NCBI GenBank assembly: GCA_022561255.1
Contig: JADFRO010000170.1
Location: 1 to 6,639 of the forward strand
DNA: 6,639 nucleotides
Direction of reading: 5' to 3'
Source: Planctomycetota bacterium
GTDB taxonomy: Bacteria; Planctomycetota; Phycisphaerae; UBA1845
In this document: positions 1 through 5,589 of the stretch, piece after piece
How the letters are laid out: every line of letters begins with the position of its first letter
Numbering within the stretch: position 1 is the stretch's first letter
Notes under the pieces: generated by a model
Databases searched by the model: none
What the model was told of the DNA's origin: nothing
The model's input: only the letters and a program-made list of their open reading frames with translations
Program-made: the position numbers and the translations under genes

Positions 1-1
1 G

Positions 2-124
2 GCCAAGCGAACGGCGCCAGTCACCAAGCCCGGCAAGGCGCAAAAGGCCAAGCCCGCCAAGGAGCCGAGTTTGCGCGACACGGTAGCCGCTGCATATGGC
101 AGCACACAGAGGGCAAGCGTATGA
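2..124 (+). CDS. C-terminal end of a Lys/Ala/Pro-rich protein (partial, unrecognised)
   Basis: An open frame enters from the left edge and ends at TGA 122-124, giving the last 40 residues of a protein. The first half is a basic, low-complexity tail built from KPGK, QKAK and KPAK segments; the end is more ordinary (LRDTVAAAYG...). Such tails occur on nucleic-acid-binding proteins such as HU/H1-like proteins, but a 40-residue tail cannot identify the family and I give no function. The stop overlaps the ATG of the next frame as ATGA, so the two are probably translationally coupled. Because the start is outside the window, the reading frame rests on the overlap, the absence of stops and the coherent composition. 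The short DNA repeats here (CAAGCCCG twice, GGCCAAG twice) follow from the repetitive protein. Confidence 0.55.
   Translation, partial: AKRTAPVTKPGKAQKAKPAKEPSLRDTVAAAYGSTQRASV
108..113 (+). promoter_or_regulatory. Ribosome binding site for the 87-codon frame
   Basis: AGAGGG lies 7 bases upstream of the ATG at 121, within the end of the preceding coding sequence. It is one of the better Shine-Dalgarno matches in the window and supports 121 as a real start. Confidence 0.6.
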
Positions 125-384
125 GAATCGTTTCAAAATCCGGCGACCTGGGCGGGGTCGAGAGGGAACTCGTCGTCGTGCTGAAGGACGGTCGGAATTT
201 CGCCTATTTCGCGCCGGTCGGAGCCAACAAGGTACAGTTTAGTGGACCTCATTTTGTCGCTCACACATCAATTCCGTACGGCAATGTCGTGGTAGCGGTG
301 GATACCCTCAGAGATATGTTCGCCGAATTCGTCTGCCCGGACTTTGCGGATCGCGAGGAATTGAACGAGCTTCGCACCACATGA
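121..384 (+). CDS. Small protein of unknown function, probably broken at its 3' end
   Basis: This 87-codon frame starts with ATG, has a good ribosome binding site, and overlaps the previous stop by ATGA. The sequence is mixed and globular-looking (a VVVLKDGRNFAYF strand-rich segment, an aromatic central part, an acidic C-terminus), with no signal peptide or membrane span. I do not recognise a family. It overlaps the end of the minus-strand priA frame by 117 bases. Its last codons (from about 361, reading LNELRTT) and its stop are the antisense of sequence that still encodes PriA residues after the zinc-binding cysteines. The natural C-terminus was therefore probably lost at a junction near 355-366, and the present stop is likely accidental. 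The gene is likely real and the 3' end doubtful. Confidence 0.5.
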   Translation: MRIVSKSGDLGGVERELVVVLKDGRNFAYFAPVGANKVQFSGPHFVAHTSIPYGNVVVAVDTLRDMFAEFVCPDFADREELNELRTT

Positions 385-1905
385 AACGTTGGAACAGACC
401 GTTGGCGTATCGATGCGAGTGCGACAGTAATGACACAGCGATTGTCCCGTGGCCGAATGCGCAACCAGTCCGACGTTGCAATTGGGACAGGTAAGTCGCG
501 TTCGACACGTTGGACAAACCAGCCGATTGGCGAATCCCCTTCGATTCACCAGAAGCACCGCCTGCTCGTTTCGCTGAAGGGTCTCTCCCAGAAGTTGCTC
601 CATCAGGCGCGATAGAACGACGGGGCCCTTCGCCTCGGCGCACTCCGAGTCCATGTCGACAACATCCACACGCGGCATGGGCAGATCGCGCACACGCCGC
701 GACAGCTCAACCCGCTGATAGTCACGGCGACGCTCGCTTCGGTACCACGTCTCCAGCGACGGTGTGGCTGACCCCAGCACAACCGGAATCCCAAGCTGCT
801 GCGCACGCATGATCGCCACGTCGCGCACGTGAAAACGTGGCGCGGCGAGATTCTTGAAGCTCGTCTCCTGCTCCTCGTCCACGCAGATCAGTCCCAGATT
901 CGGGCAGGGTGCAAACACGGCGCTTCGCGTCCCAATGACGACCGTTTTCTCACCCGTTTTGATTTGACGCCAGATGACCGAGCGCTGCGACTCGGTCAGC
1001 CCGCTGTGTTGAACAGCCACATCGTGGAACCGCAACGCGAGTCGTGTCACGAGCTGCGTGGTCAGCACGATCTCAGGAACCAACAAGATGGCCTGCTGCC
1101 CGGCCTCGACCACGCGCCGCATCGCGCGAATGTAGACCTCCGTCTTTCCCGATCCGCTCACACCGTAAAGCAGCGTCACCCCGAAGCGCTTCGCATCGAG
1201 CGCGACTCCGATTGCCTCCAACGCGGCGCGCTGCTCGTCGTTGGGCTCAAAATCCGGTTCCGCCTGCGAGAGATCGTCTTCACCGTTGTGTGGTGCCGCG
1301 GGCTCCTCGAGCCGCGTCTCGATCTCAACCCAATTGGCCTTCGCCATCGCGCGTAAAACGGAAGGTGACGTTCCCGTGGACTGGAGCAGACCGTCAACCC
1401 GAACCGGTTGATCCGCACCGCTCAACGCATCAAGCAACGCACGGCGCTGGCTAGTTACGCGCTCCCCGGCCGCTTCGAGTTGATCCACGCCGCGCACGCC
1501 CCGCGCGTAACGGACTTTGACCATTCCCCGCCCCTGGCGCACCGCCTCGGGCGTAAGCGCTTTGAGCGTTCGACCCAGGCTACAGTGATAGTGGCGGGCG
1601 ATTTCTCGACCGAGCGCCACCAGCTTTGGTGTTAGAAAACTGTGCGGATCGATCGTCGAGTCGAGCGGACGCAGTGTGCTGTCCCAGACCCTACGATCAA
1701 GCGAAACAACGAACCCCGTGACGCATCGACCGCGACGCCCGATCGGCACGCGAACACGCTGCCCAACGGACACCGCTGACTCCAACATAGCGGGAACTGA
1801 ATAGGAGTACGTTCGATCCCGACCGCCGTAGAGAACGGGCGCGACGTCCGCGACCACCCCTTCAACGCGCTGACCCTCCTCGATCCACAGATATCCGGTC
1901 GACAT
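268..1905 (-). CDS. priA: Primosomal protein N' (replication restart helicase PriA), C-terminally truncated
   Basis: PriA is the superfamily 2 DNA helicase that recognises stalled forks and reloads the replisome in the cytoplasm. Numbered from ATG 1905, the N-terminal DNA-binding part shows the typical TYSYSVP...GQRVRVPIGRR pattern (about residues 32-59). The helicase part shows Walker A GVSGSGKT (248-255), a DEEQ Walker B box (343-346; usually DEEH), GSATPS (378-383) and NRRGF (454-458). Eight zinc-ligand cysteines follow at 464, 467, 473, 476, 491, 494, 504 and 509; the last pair is spaced C-x4-C rather than the usual C-x2-C. Similarity ends at about residue 515. The last 30 codons are unrelated, so the final helicase motifs (KG-x-DF and Q-x-x-GRAGR) and the C-terminal domain are absent, roughly 210-245 residues compared with the usual ~730. 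A GTG at 1911 in the same frame is an alternative start. The gene follows folD by about 22 bases. As it stands the product should not be a working helicase. Confidence 0.9.
   Translation of the reverse strand: MSTGYLWIEEGQRVEGVVADVAPVLYGGRDRTYSYSVPAMLESAVSVGQRVRVPIGRRGRCVTGFVVSLDRRVWDSTLRPLDSTIDPHSFLTPKLVALGREIARHYHCSLGRTLKALTPEAVRQGRGMVKVRYARGVRGVDQLEAAGERVTSQRRALLDALSGADQPVRVDGLLQSTGTSPSVLRAMAKANWVEIETRLEEPAAPHNGEDDLSQAEPDFEPNDEQRAALEAIGVALDAKRFGVTLLYGVSGSGKTEVYIRAMRRVVEAGQQAILLVPEIVLTTQLVTRLALRFHDVAVQHSGLTESQRSVIWRQIKTGEKTVVIGTRSAVFAPCPNLGLICVDEEQETSFKNLAAPRFHVRDVAIMRAQQLGIPVVLGSATPSLETWYRSERRRDYQRVELSRRVRDLPMPRVDVVDMDSECAEAKGPVVLSRLMEQLLGETLQRNEQAVLLVNRRGFANRLVCPTCRTRLTCPNCNVGLVAHSATGQSLCHYCRTRIDTPTVCSNVSCGAKLVQFLAIRKVRADEFGEHISEGIHRYHDIAVRN
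350..384. other. Junction where priA and the opposing gene both break
   Basis: Reading leftward on the minus strand, PriA similarity holds through the eighth zinc-ligand cysteine and the following KLVQF, to about position 364. The expected G-x-GT(E/Q)-x-hEEEL segment then does not appear. None of the three minus-strand frames to the left continues PriA, so a simple frameshift does not explain the loss. From the other side, the plus-strand 87-codon frame crosses the same point and stops inside priA-homologous bases. This is the pattern of a DNA join, either a real rearrangement or a chimeric contig. No flanking target-site duplication or transposon end was seen. Confidence 0.6.
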
Positions 1906-1927
1906 GTCCACACCGTGCGACGCCGCG

Positions 1928-2800
1928 TCAGTTTAATCTCCGTGGAGTCGCCAGTTGTTCGGCAGCCGCCTCCGCCGCACTGCGCAGCAGTATCGCAACC
2001 GTCACCGGCCCGACGCCACCAGGAACAGGCGTGATGACTTTCGCGACCTCCTTCACCTCGTCAAACAAAACGTCGCCGACGATCCGGCGTTCGCCCTGTT
2101 CATCCACGACGCGGTTGATCCCAACGTCAATCACAACCGCCCCTGGTTTGACGTGCTCGCCCCGAATCAAACCGGGTTTGCCGACCGCGACGATAAGAAC
2201 ATCAGCCCGGCGCGTATGCGTGTAAAGATCCTTGGTCGCAATGTGGCAGCACGTCACCGTAGCCATTTTCTGCAGGAGAAACAACGAGACCGGTCGACCG
2301 GCGATCGCCCCCTGTCCAACAACCACGGCATCGAGACCGCGCGGTTCCACCCCCGCCTCTGATAAAATCTCCATGACCGCAAGCGCCGTACACGGTGCGA
2401 TGATCGGGCTGCCGTAAAACAGTAAACCGATGTTCGACGGGTTCACGCCCTCAACGTCTTTGTACGGGTCGATGCAGTATTGCATCGCGGGCGTGTCGAG
2501 CTCCTCCGGCAGCGGCATGTTCAGCAGAATACCCGTCACCGATCGATCCTCGTTGAGCTTTCGGATCAACGAACGGATGTCATCTGCGCTCGCCGTAGCT
2601 TCCAGACGGTGAAGCCGGTACTCGATCCCCACCTCTTCACAGCGACGCCGCTGTGACCGGGCGTAGATCGCGCCGGCGGCGGGATCCCCCACCATGATCG
2701 CATCGAGTGCGACGCACACGCCATCCTCCGCGAGCCCGCGCACGCGCGACGTCGTTTCCTCCTTGATGCGCTCACCCAGCGCCTTCCCGTCGATAATCAT
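1928..2800 (-). CDS. folD: FolD-family methylenetetrahydrofolate dehydrogenase/cyclohydrolase with altered active site
   Basis: FolD normally interconverts 5,10-methylene-, 5,10-methenyl- and 10-formyl-tetrahydrofolate in cytosolic one-carbon metabolism. The 290-residue length matches the family (about 285-290). Visible family motifs are the YARSQRRRCEEVGI helix (46-59), ILLNMPLP (91-98), DPYKDVEGVNP (111-121), the nucleotide-binding VVVGQGAIAGRP (159-170), VIDVGIN (223-229) and PGGVGP (260-265). Tyr46 is kept. However, Gln50 stands where the catalytic Lys (Lys56 in human MTHFD1) is expected, Asn94 stands for Gln100, and Glu117 for Asp125. The NADP phosphate contacts GRS and CHS are GQG (162-164) and CHI (185-187). 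Family knowledge predicts lost or weak cyclohydrolase activity and perhaps NAD use; this is inference. ATG 2800 is chosen because the protein then begins with the family's typical MIIDGKALGERI; the longer frame to 2995 adds an arginine-rich stretch that runs antisense-free into the preceding gene's end. A GAGGG lies about 13 bases upstream. Confidence 0.9.
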   Translation of the reverse strand: MIIDGKALGERIKEETTSRVRGLAEDGVCVALDAIMVGDPAAGAIYARSQRRRCEEVGIEYRLHRLEATASADDIRSLIRKLNEDRSVTGILLNMPLPEELDTPAMQYCIDPYKDVEGVNPSNIGLLFYGSPIIAPCTALAVMEILSEAGVEPRGLDAVVVGQGAIAGRPVSLFLLQKMATVTCCHIATKDLYTHTRRADVLIVAVGKPGLIRGEHVKPGAVVIDVGINRVVDEQGERRIVGDVLFDEVKEVAKVITPVPGGVGPVTVAILLRSAAEAAAEQLATPRRLN

Positions 2801-2900
2801 CGAGATTCCGTAACCCTCACCGGACCGCGTCGCAGAACCCGTTCCGAAATGCCGCAAATCGTAAACGAGCGGACAGCTTCTCGCCTGATAACGCACGCGC

Positions 2901-4424
2901 TCAAAAAACACCAGCCTGAAACTTCGCCAGCGACGGCTGCGATACCGTCGACCAGTAGTACGCCGACGCCAGCGATCCGACCACAGCCGCAGCAACCATT
3001 CCCATTTTGATCCGCCGGATCAGCCGATCAAATCGCTCCGCTCGTGCGGGATCGCCTGCAAGGGATAGAAGAAACCGTATGCGACTCCCTATCGACGAAT
3101 GACGCCAGCTCCGCTCTTCCACCGGAATGCCGTTGAGCACAGCCACACGCTTTAGCGCCGACGCGAAGACCTCCGCACCCGTTGCGCAAACGCGACCCGC
3201 TTGCGCGATCCCAGCTTGCGCGACCGTCGTGTCCTCGGATCGATGAACACTGCACGGTTGCCCACAGTCGTCGACGCCATCCGCAACAACGCACTGCGCC
3301 CCAAAGACATCCGCCTGCCGCTCGAATCGACGCGACACCCACCCAAATCCGATGCCCCAAAACACCAGCGTCACGGCTGCACCGATTCCTTGAATCGCCG
3401 TGAGCGAAAGACCCGGCTGACCGGGAGCGCCGCCCAACGTCCGCGCAAGAACCTCCATGCTCGCCGCCGCTACGATCCAACCGAGCAACGCGAAAACGAG
3501 AAAGTGTTGAATGTGACGATGGCGAACGTGACCCGCCTCGTGACCAAACACCGCCTCAACCTGTCGAACGTCCATCGTCGACAGCAACGCATCAGATAAC
3601 AAAACGTAGCGCACCGGGGCGAAGATACCCATAACCGCCGCGTTGATCATCAAACCGTCGCTCTTCCAAATCAGGATGTCGCGGCATCGCAACCCGATAC
3701 GCTCACAAATCAACTCCAACCGCTCCCGGAGCGGCCCCGCCTCCAACGGCTCGGTTCGCCAGATTCGACACAACAGCAGCGGCGCCGTTATGAATACTGC
3801 GCAGGCGCAAACAACCAGAACGACATCCGGCGTCCAAATCCAACCACTCCAGCGCCGTAGAGGAGCCTCGTAACCGCGGACCAGGTTCGCCGCGAACAGA
3901 ATCAGCGTCATCGGCACCGCCACAACGAGGAACTGATGACGTATGTTGAAGTCAAGGTAGCTCCGCAAACGTAGCGATCTGCCACCGCCTTCGGTCGATT
4001 GGTGAAACGCCCGCTCTACGCGAAACGACGCCATCCACTGAAGCAACGCACCCAGGAGAAAGGGGCTCACCACGATCAAATCGCCGAAAAGCTGTAACGC
4101 CGGAGTAACTCGCCCGTAGGCAAACCAACTTGGCCAGTTCGTCCCCAGGACAGCCACACCGAAGCCACAAAGCAGCAAGATCCGTAATACCCCCATCGCG
4201 CGATGGTGGAATAGATGTGCTGAATCTGGAGCATCAGGACGTGCCGAAAGCAGGTTGCGAACTCGCCTGCCCACAATCGCAGCCGCCCCGCCCAGAACCA
4301 AAGGCCAGGCGATCGTGGCCGTCAACGTCCATAATACGTCGTCGTTACGTACGAAACGCCACGCGCCCAGACCCTCGGCGTGCCAGAACAAACACGCAAA
4401 CGCAAGAATCGTTGTTATGTGCAT
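2901..4424 (-). CDS. Integral-membrane M48 family zinc metalloprotease
   Basis: This 507-residue protein belongs to the M48 (Ste24/HtpX-like) peptidases, membrane enzymes that cleave membrane-associated or misfolded proteins. The zinc site is HEAGH (295-299), with the third ligand probably Glu368 in FERQAD (367-372). The preceding INAAVMGIFAPVRYVLLSDALL (260-281) is the typical M48 strand leading to the active-site helix, and RHSSIGSRIRFL (441-452) matches the conserved (T)H-x-x-x-x-RI segment near the domain end. Hydrophobic segments at about 35-52, 80-96, 112-130, 165-183, 200-218, 302-323, 340-360 and 474-490 suggest around eight spans. The five before the catalytic domain make it longer than HtpX (about 290) and closer to Ste24-like forms. 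An insert after the third ligand carries C378, C387, C391, H394 and C413. There is no clear ribosome binding site before ATG 4424. The gene is first in a probable M48-folD-priA transcript, and its stop is 100 bases before folD. The substrate is unknown. Confidence 0.88.
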   Translation of the reverse strand: MHITTILAFACLFWHAEGLGAWRFVRNDDVLWTLTATIAWPLVLGGAAAIVGRRVRNLLSARPDAPDSAHLFHHRAMGVLRILLLCGFGVAVLGTNWPSWFAYGRVTPALQLFGDLIVVSPFLLGALLQWMASFRVERAFHQSTEGGGRSLRLRSYLDFNIRHQFLVVAVPMTLILFAANLVRGYEAPLRRWSGWIWTPDVVLVVCACAVFITAPLLLCRIWRTEPLEAGPLRERLELICERIGLRCRDILIWKSDGLMINAAVMGIFAPVRYVLLSDALLSTMDVRQVEAVFGHEAGHVRHRHIQHFLVFALLGWIVAAASMEVLARTLGGAPGQPGLSLTAIQGIGAAVTLVFWGIGFGWVSRRFERQADVFGAQCVVADGVDDCGQPCSVHRSEDTTVAQAGIAQAGRVCATGAEVFASALKRVAVLNGIPVEERSWRHSSIGSRIRFLLSLAGDPARAERFDRLIRRIKMGMVAAAVVGSLASAYYWSTVSQPSLAKFQAGVF

Positions 4425-4456
4425 TTCGTTATCGCGAGGTTATCGGCCACACCCGC

Positions 4457-4485
4457 TTGATTCGCGCCGCTCGACGTGTTAAAAA
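4457..4485 (+). promoter_or_regulatory. Possible promoter for the two secreted-protein genes
   Basis: TTGATT (4457-4462) and TAAAAA (4480-4485) are separated by 17 bases; each matches the sigma-70 consensus at four of six positions. The second box lies in an AT-rich island (4479-4491) that stands out in GC-rich surroundings. This would leave a leader of about 120 bases before ATG 4612. On the opposite strand TATATT (4489-4484) could serve the M48 operon, but no good -35 box was found for it. The assignment is by eye only. Confidence 0.3.
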
Positions 4486-4510
4486 TATACACGCTTTCAC
4501 GGCGACGTGT
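4472..4510. repeat. Short direct and inverted repeats in the divergent promoter region
   Basis: CGACGTGT occurs at 4472-4479 and again at 4503-4510, a spacing of 31 bases or about three helical turns. Between them, ACACG at 4489-4493 forms a perfect five-base inverted repeat with CGTGT at 4475-4479 around an AT-rich nine-base centre. The arrangement between divergent genes could be a regulator binding site overlapping the promoter, but repeats this short can arise by chance. Confidence 0.3.
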
Positions 4511-4596
4511 AAGCACGGAACGGGAAGGAAAGAACTACGACTCCTTTGGGACCAAGGGCCGCGTCCAGCGTAGCAAGAACGTCTAGACCGCAGGCC

Positions 4597-4603
4597 GGGA
4601 GAG
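4597..4603 (+). promoter_or_regulatory. Ribosome binding site deciding the start of the first secreted protein
   Basis: GGGAGAG lies 8 bases before ATG 4612. It favours 4612 over the in-frame TTG at 4546, and the protein starting at 4612 begins directly with a signal peptide. Confidence 0.6.
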
Positions 4604-4611
4604 AAACGACC

Positions 4612-5580
4612 ATGAAAATCACAACGCGGCGACACACGATACCGACCCTACTTTTCGTGACGATCGCCATGTCCTCGCAAGTCGTCGCCCAGACCAAGTC
4701 GGACCAACCCAAGTCGGACCAACCCAAGTCGGACCAACCCAAGTCGGACCAACCAACGCAGACGGCAACCTCGAAGCCGACCGCCCGATCTTACGGCGAA
4801 GACGCGGACGTAGGCCCGCTCGTATTTCGACGCCTCCAGCAGTACCGCCAGCTCCGCACCGATCTCTTCGCCGATGTGCCGATGTCGCAAGAAGAAAAGG
4901 ACGCCGTCTCGAAGACCTTTGAACAGTTCTTCCAAGAGATGCGAGAGAATCCCGCCTTGGCCACCCGAAACTACGTATATCCCCTCTTAGATCCGCAGCA
5001 ACGCGAAACACTCGAAAAGCAACGCGACAAGGCTACCGTACGCGGCGACACCGAAAAGGCGGCAAGGTTGGACGTGAAGATCCAGCGGGGTACTGAGTAT
5101 GGCGCCGGGAATGTCGTCTCTCCAGTTGACATCTTCCTTGAACGCCTCGCACCAAACTTCAAGCCGGCTCAGAAGAAGGCCTACGAGTCCCTTACTGGGC
5201 GGTGGAACACGATCGAGAGCAATTCGCCGCTCGACGACCCGCTTCGAATGCTCAGACGCTCCACCCGCGATCCGAAACTTAATCTTACCGATCAACAGCG
5301 CCAAATCATCAAGAAAATTCTCAAAAAGGCGTCCAGCGAGCGCCCACGCGGACGGCGCTTTTTCGAAGTATGGAAAAAACTCGCGGACAAAGCCATCGTC
5401 CAAATTGTGAAGCACTTTTCCCCCAAGCAAAGCGCCCAGTTGATTTCGACCTTCACCTCGTTCGAGAAGCGCTGGGACGCGCTCGTCGAGTTCAAGGCGT
5501 ACCGAAAAACCCACCCTTTCGACCCATCGCAAAGAAAGTTCCGAGCAACAAAGAATCCGTCGGCACAAACAGAGGACTAG
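4612..5580 (+). CDS. Exported helical protein with KSDQP repeats, LTxxQ-like motifs; function unknown
   Basis: This 322-residue protein has an N-terminal signal peptide: a basic start (KITTRRH), a hydrophobic core (TLLFVTIAM) and likely cleavage after VVA at residue 26. Next comes a flexible linker of four identical KSDQP units (29-48) and a Thr/Lys/Pro stretch to about 58. The rest is charged and predicted largely helical. Several helices open with a similar signature: LLDPQQRETL (125-134), FKPAQKKAYESL (183-194), LTDQQRQIIKKIL (225-237) and FSPKQSAQLI (269-278). This recalls the LTxxQ motif of Spy/CpxP periplasmic proteins, but the protein is about twice as long and I do not assign it to that family. 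There is no lipobox or C-terminal membrane anchor, so it is probably secreted or periplasmic. It is followed after 9 bases by a distantly similar gene (RW...DxPLxxL..S..DPxL region shared), so the two are probably co-transcribed paralogues. Confidence 0.75.
   Translation: MKITTRRHTIPTLLFVTIAMSSQVVAQTKSDQPKSDQPKSDQPKSDQPTQTATSKPTARSYGEDADVGPLVFRRLQQYRQLRTDLFADVPMSQEEKDAVSKTFEQFFQEMRENPALATRNYVYPLLDPQQRETLEKQRDKATVRGDTEKAARLDVKIQRGTEYGAGNVVSPVDIFLERLAPNFKPAQKKAYESLTGRWNTIESNSPLDDPLRMLRRSTRDPKLNLTDQQRQIIKKILKKASSERPRGRRFFEVWKKLADKAIVQIVKHFSPKQSAQLISTFTSFEKRWDALVEFKAYRKTHPFDPSQRKFRATKNPSAQTED
4696..4754 (+). repeat. Perfect 15-base tandem repeat, four copies, in frame
   Basis: The unit AAGTCGGACCAACCC is repeated at 4696, 4711, 4726 and 4741; the fourth copy lacks only the last base. 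Copies are identical at the DNA level, including third codon positions, which points to recent expansion by slippage or strong homogenisation. Each unit encodes KSDQP, so changes in copy number keep the frame and alter only linker length. It is contiguous and without spacers, so it is not a CRISPR array. Confidence 0.95.
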
Positions 5581-5589
5581 TGAAGGCCC

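Noticed and set aside
268..366. Simple frameshift as the cause of the PriA truncation
   Set aside because: All three minus-strand frames left of the break were read and none gives the expected GT(E/Q)-x-x-EEEL or later PriA motifs.
829..1356. 175-codon plus-strand frame inside priA
   Set aside because: It is antisense to the helicase motifs of PriA and has the arginine/leucine-rich composition expected of the reverse of a GC-rich gene.
2801..2995. Upstream extension of the folD reading frame by 65 codons
   Set aside because: The added stretch is arginine-rich, overlaps the end of the M48 gene in another frame, and the family-typical N-terminus begins exactly at ATG 2800.
4546..4611. TTG start 22 codons upstream of the first secreted protein
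   Set aside because: It would bury the signal peptide, and a good ribosome binding site sits before ATG 4612.
4696..4754. Possible CRISPR-like repeat
   Set aside because: Units are 15 bases, contiguous and in frame within a coding sequence, with no spacers.
4987..5568. 193-codon minus-strand frame opposite the first secreted protein
   Set aside because: It is a complement shadow of a gene supported by a signal peptide, ribosome binding site and a paralogous neighbour; it shows no recognisable motif.
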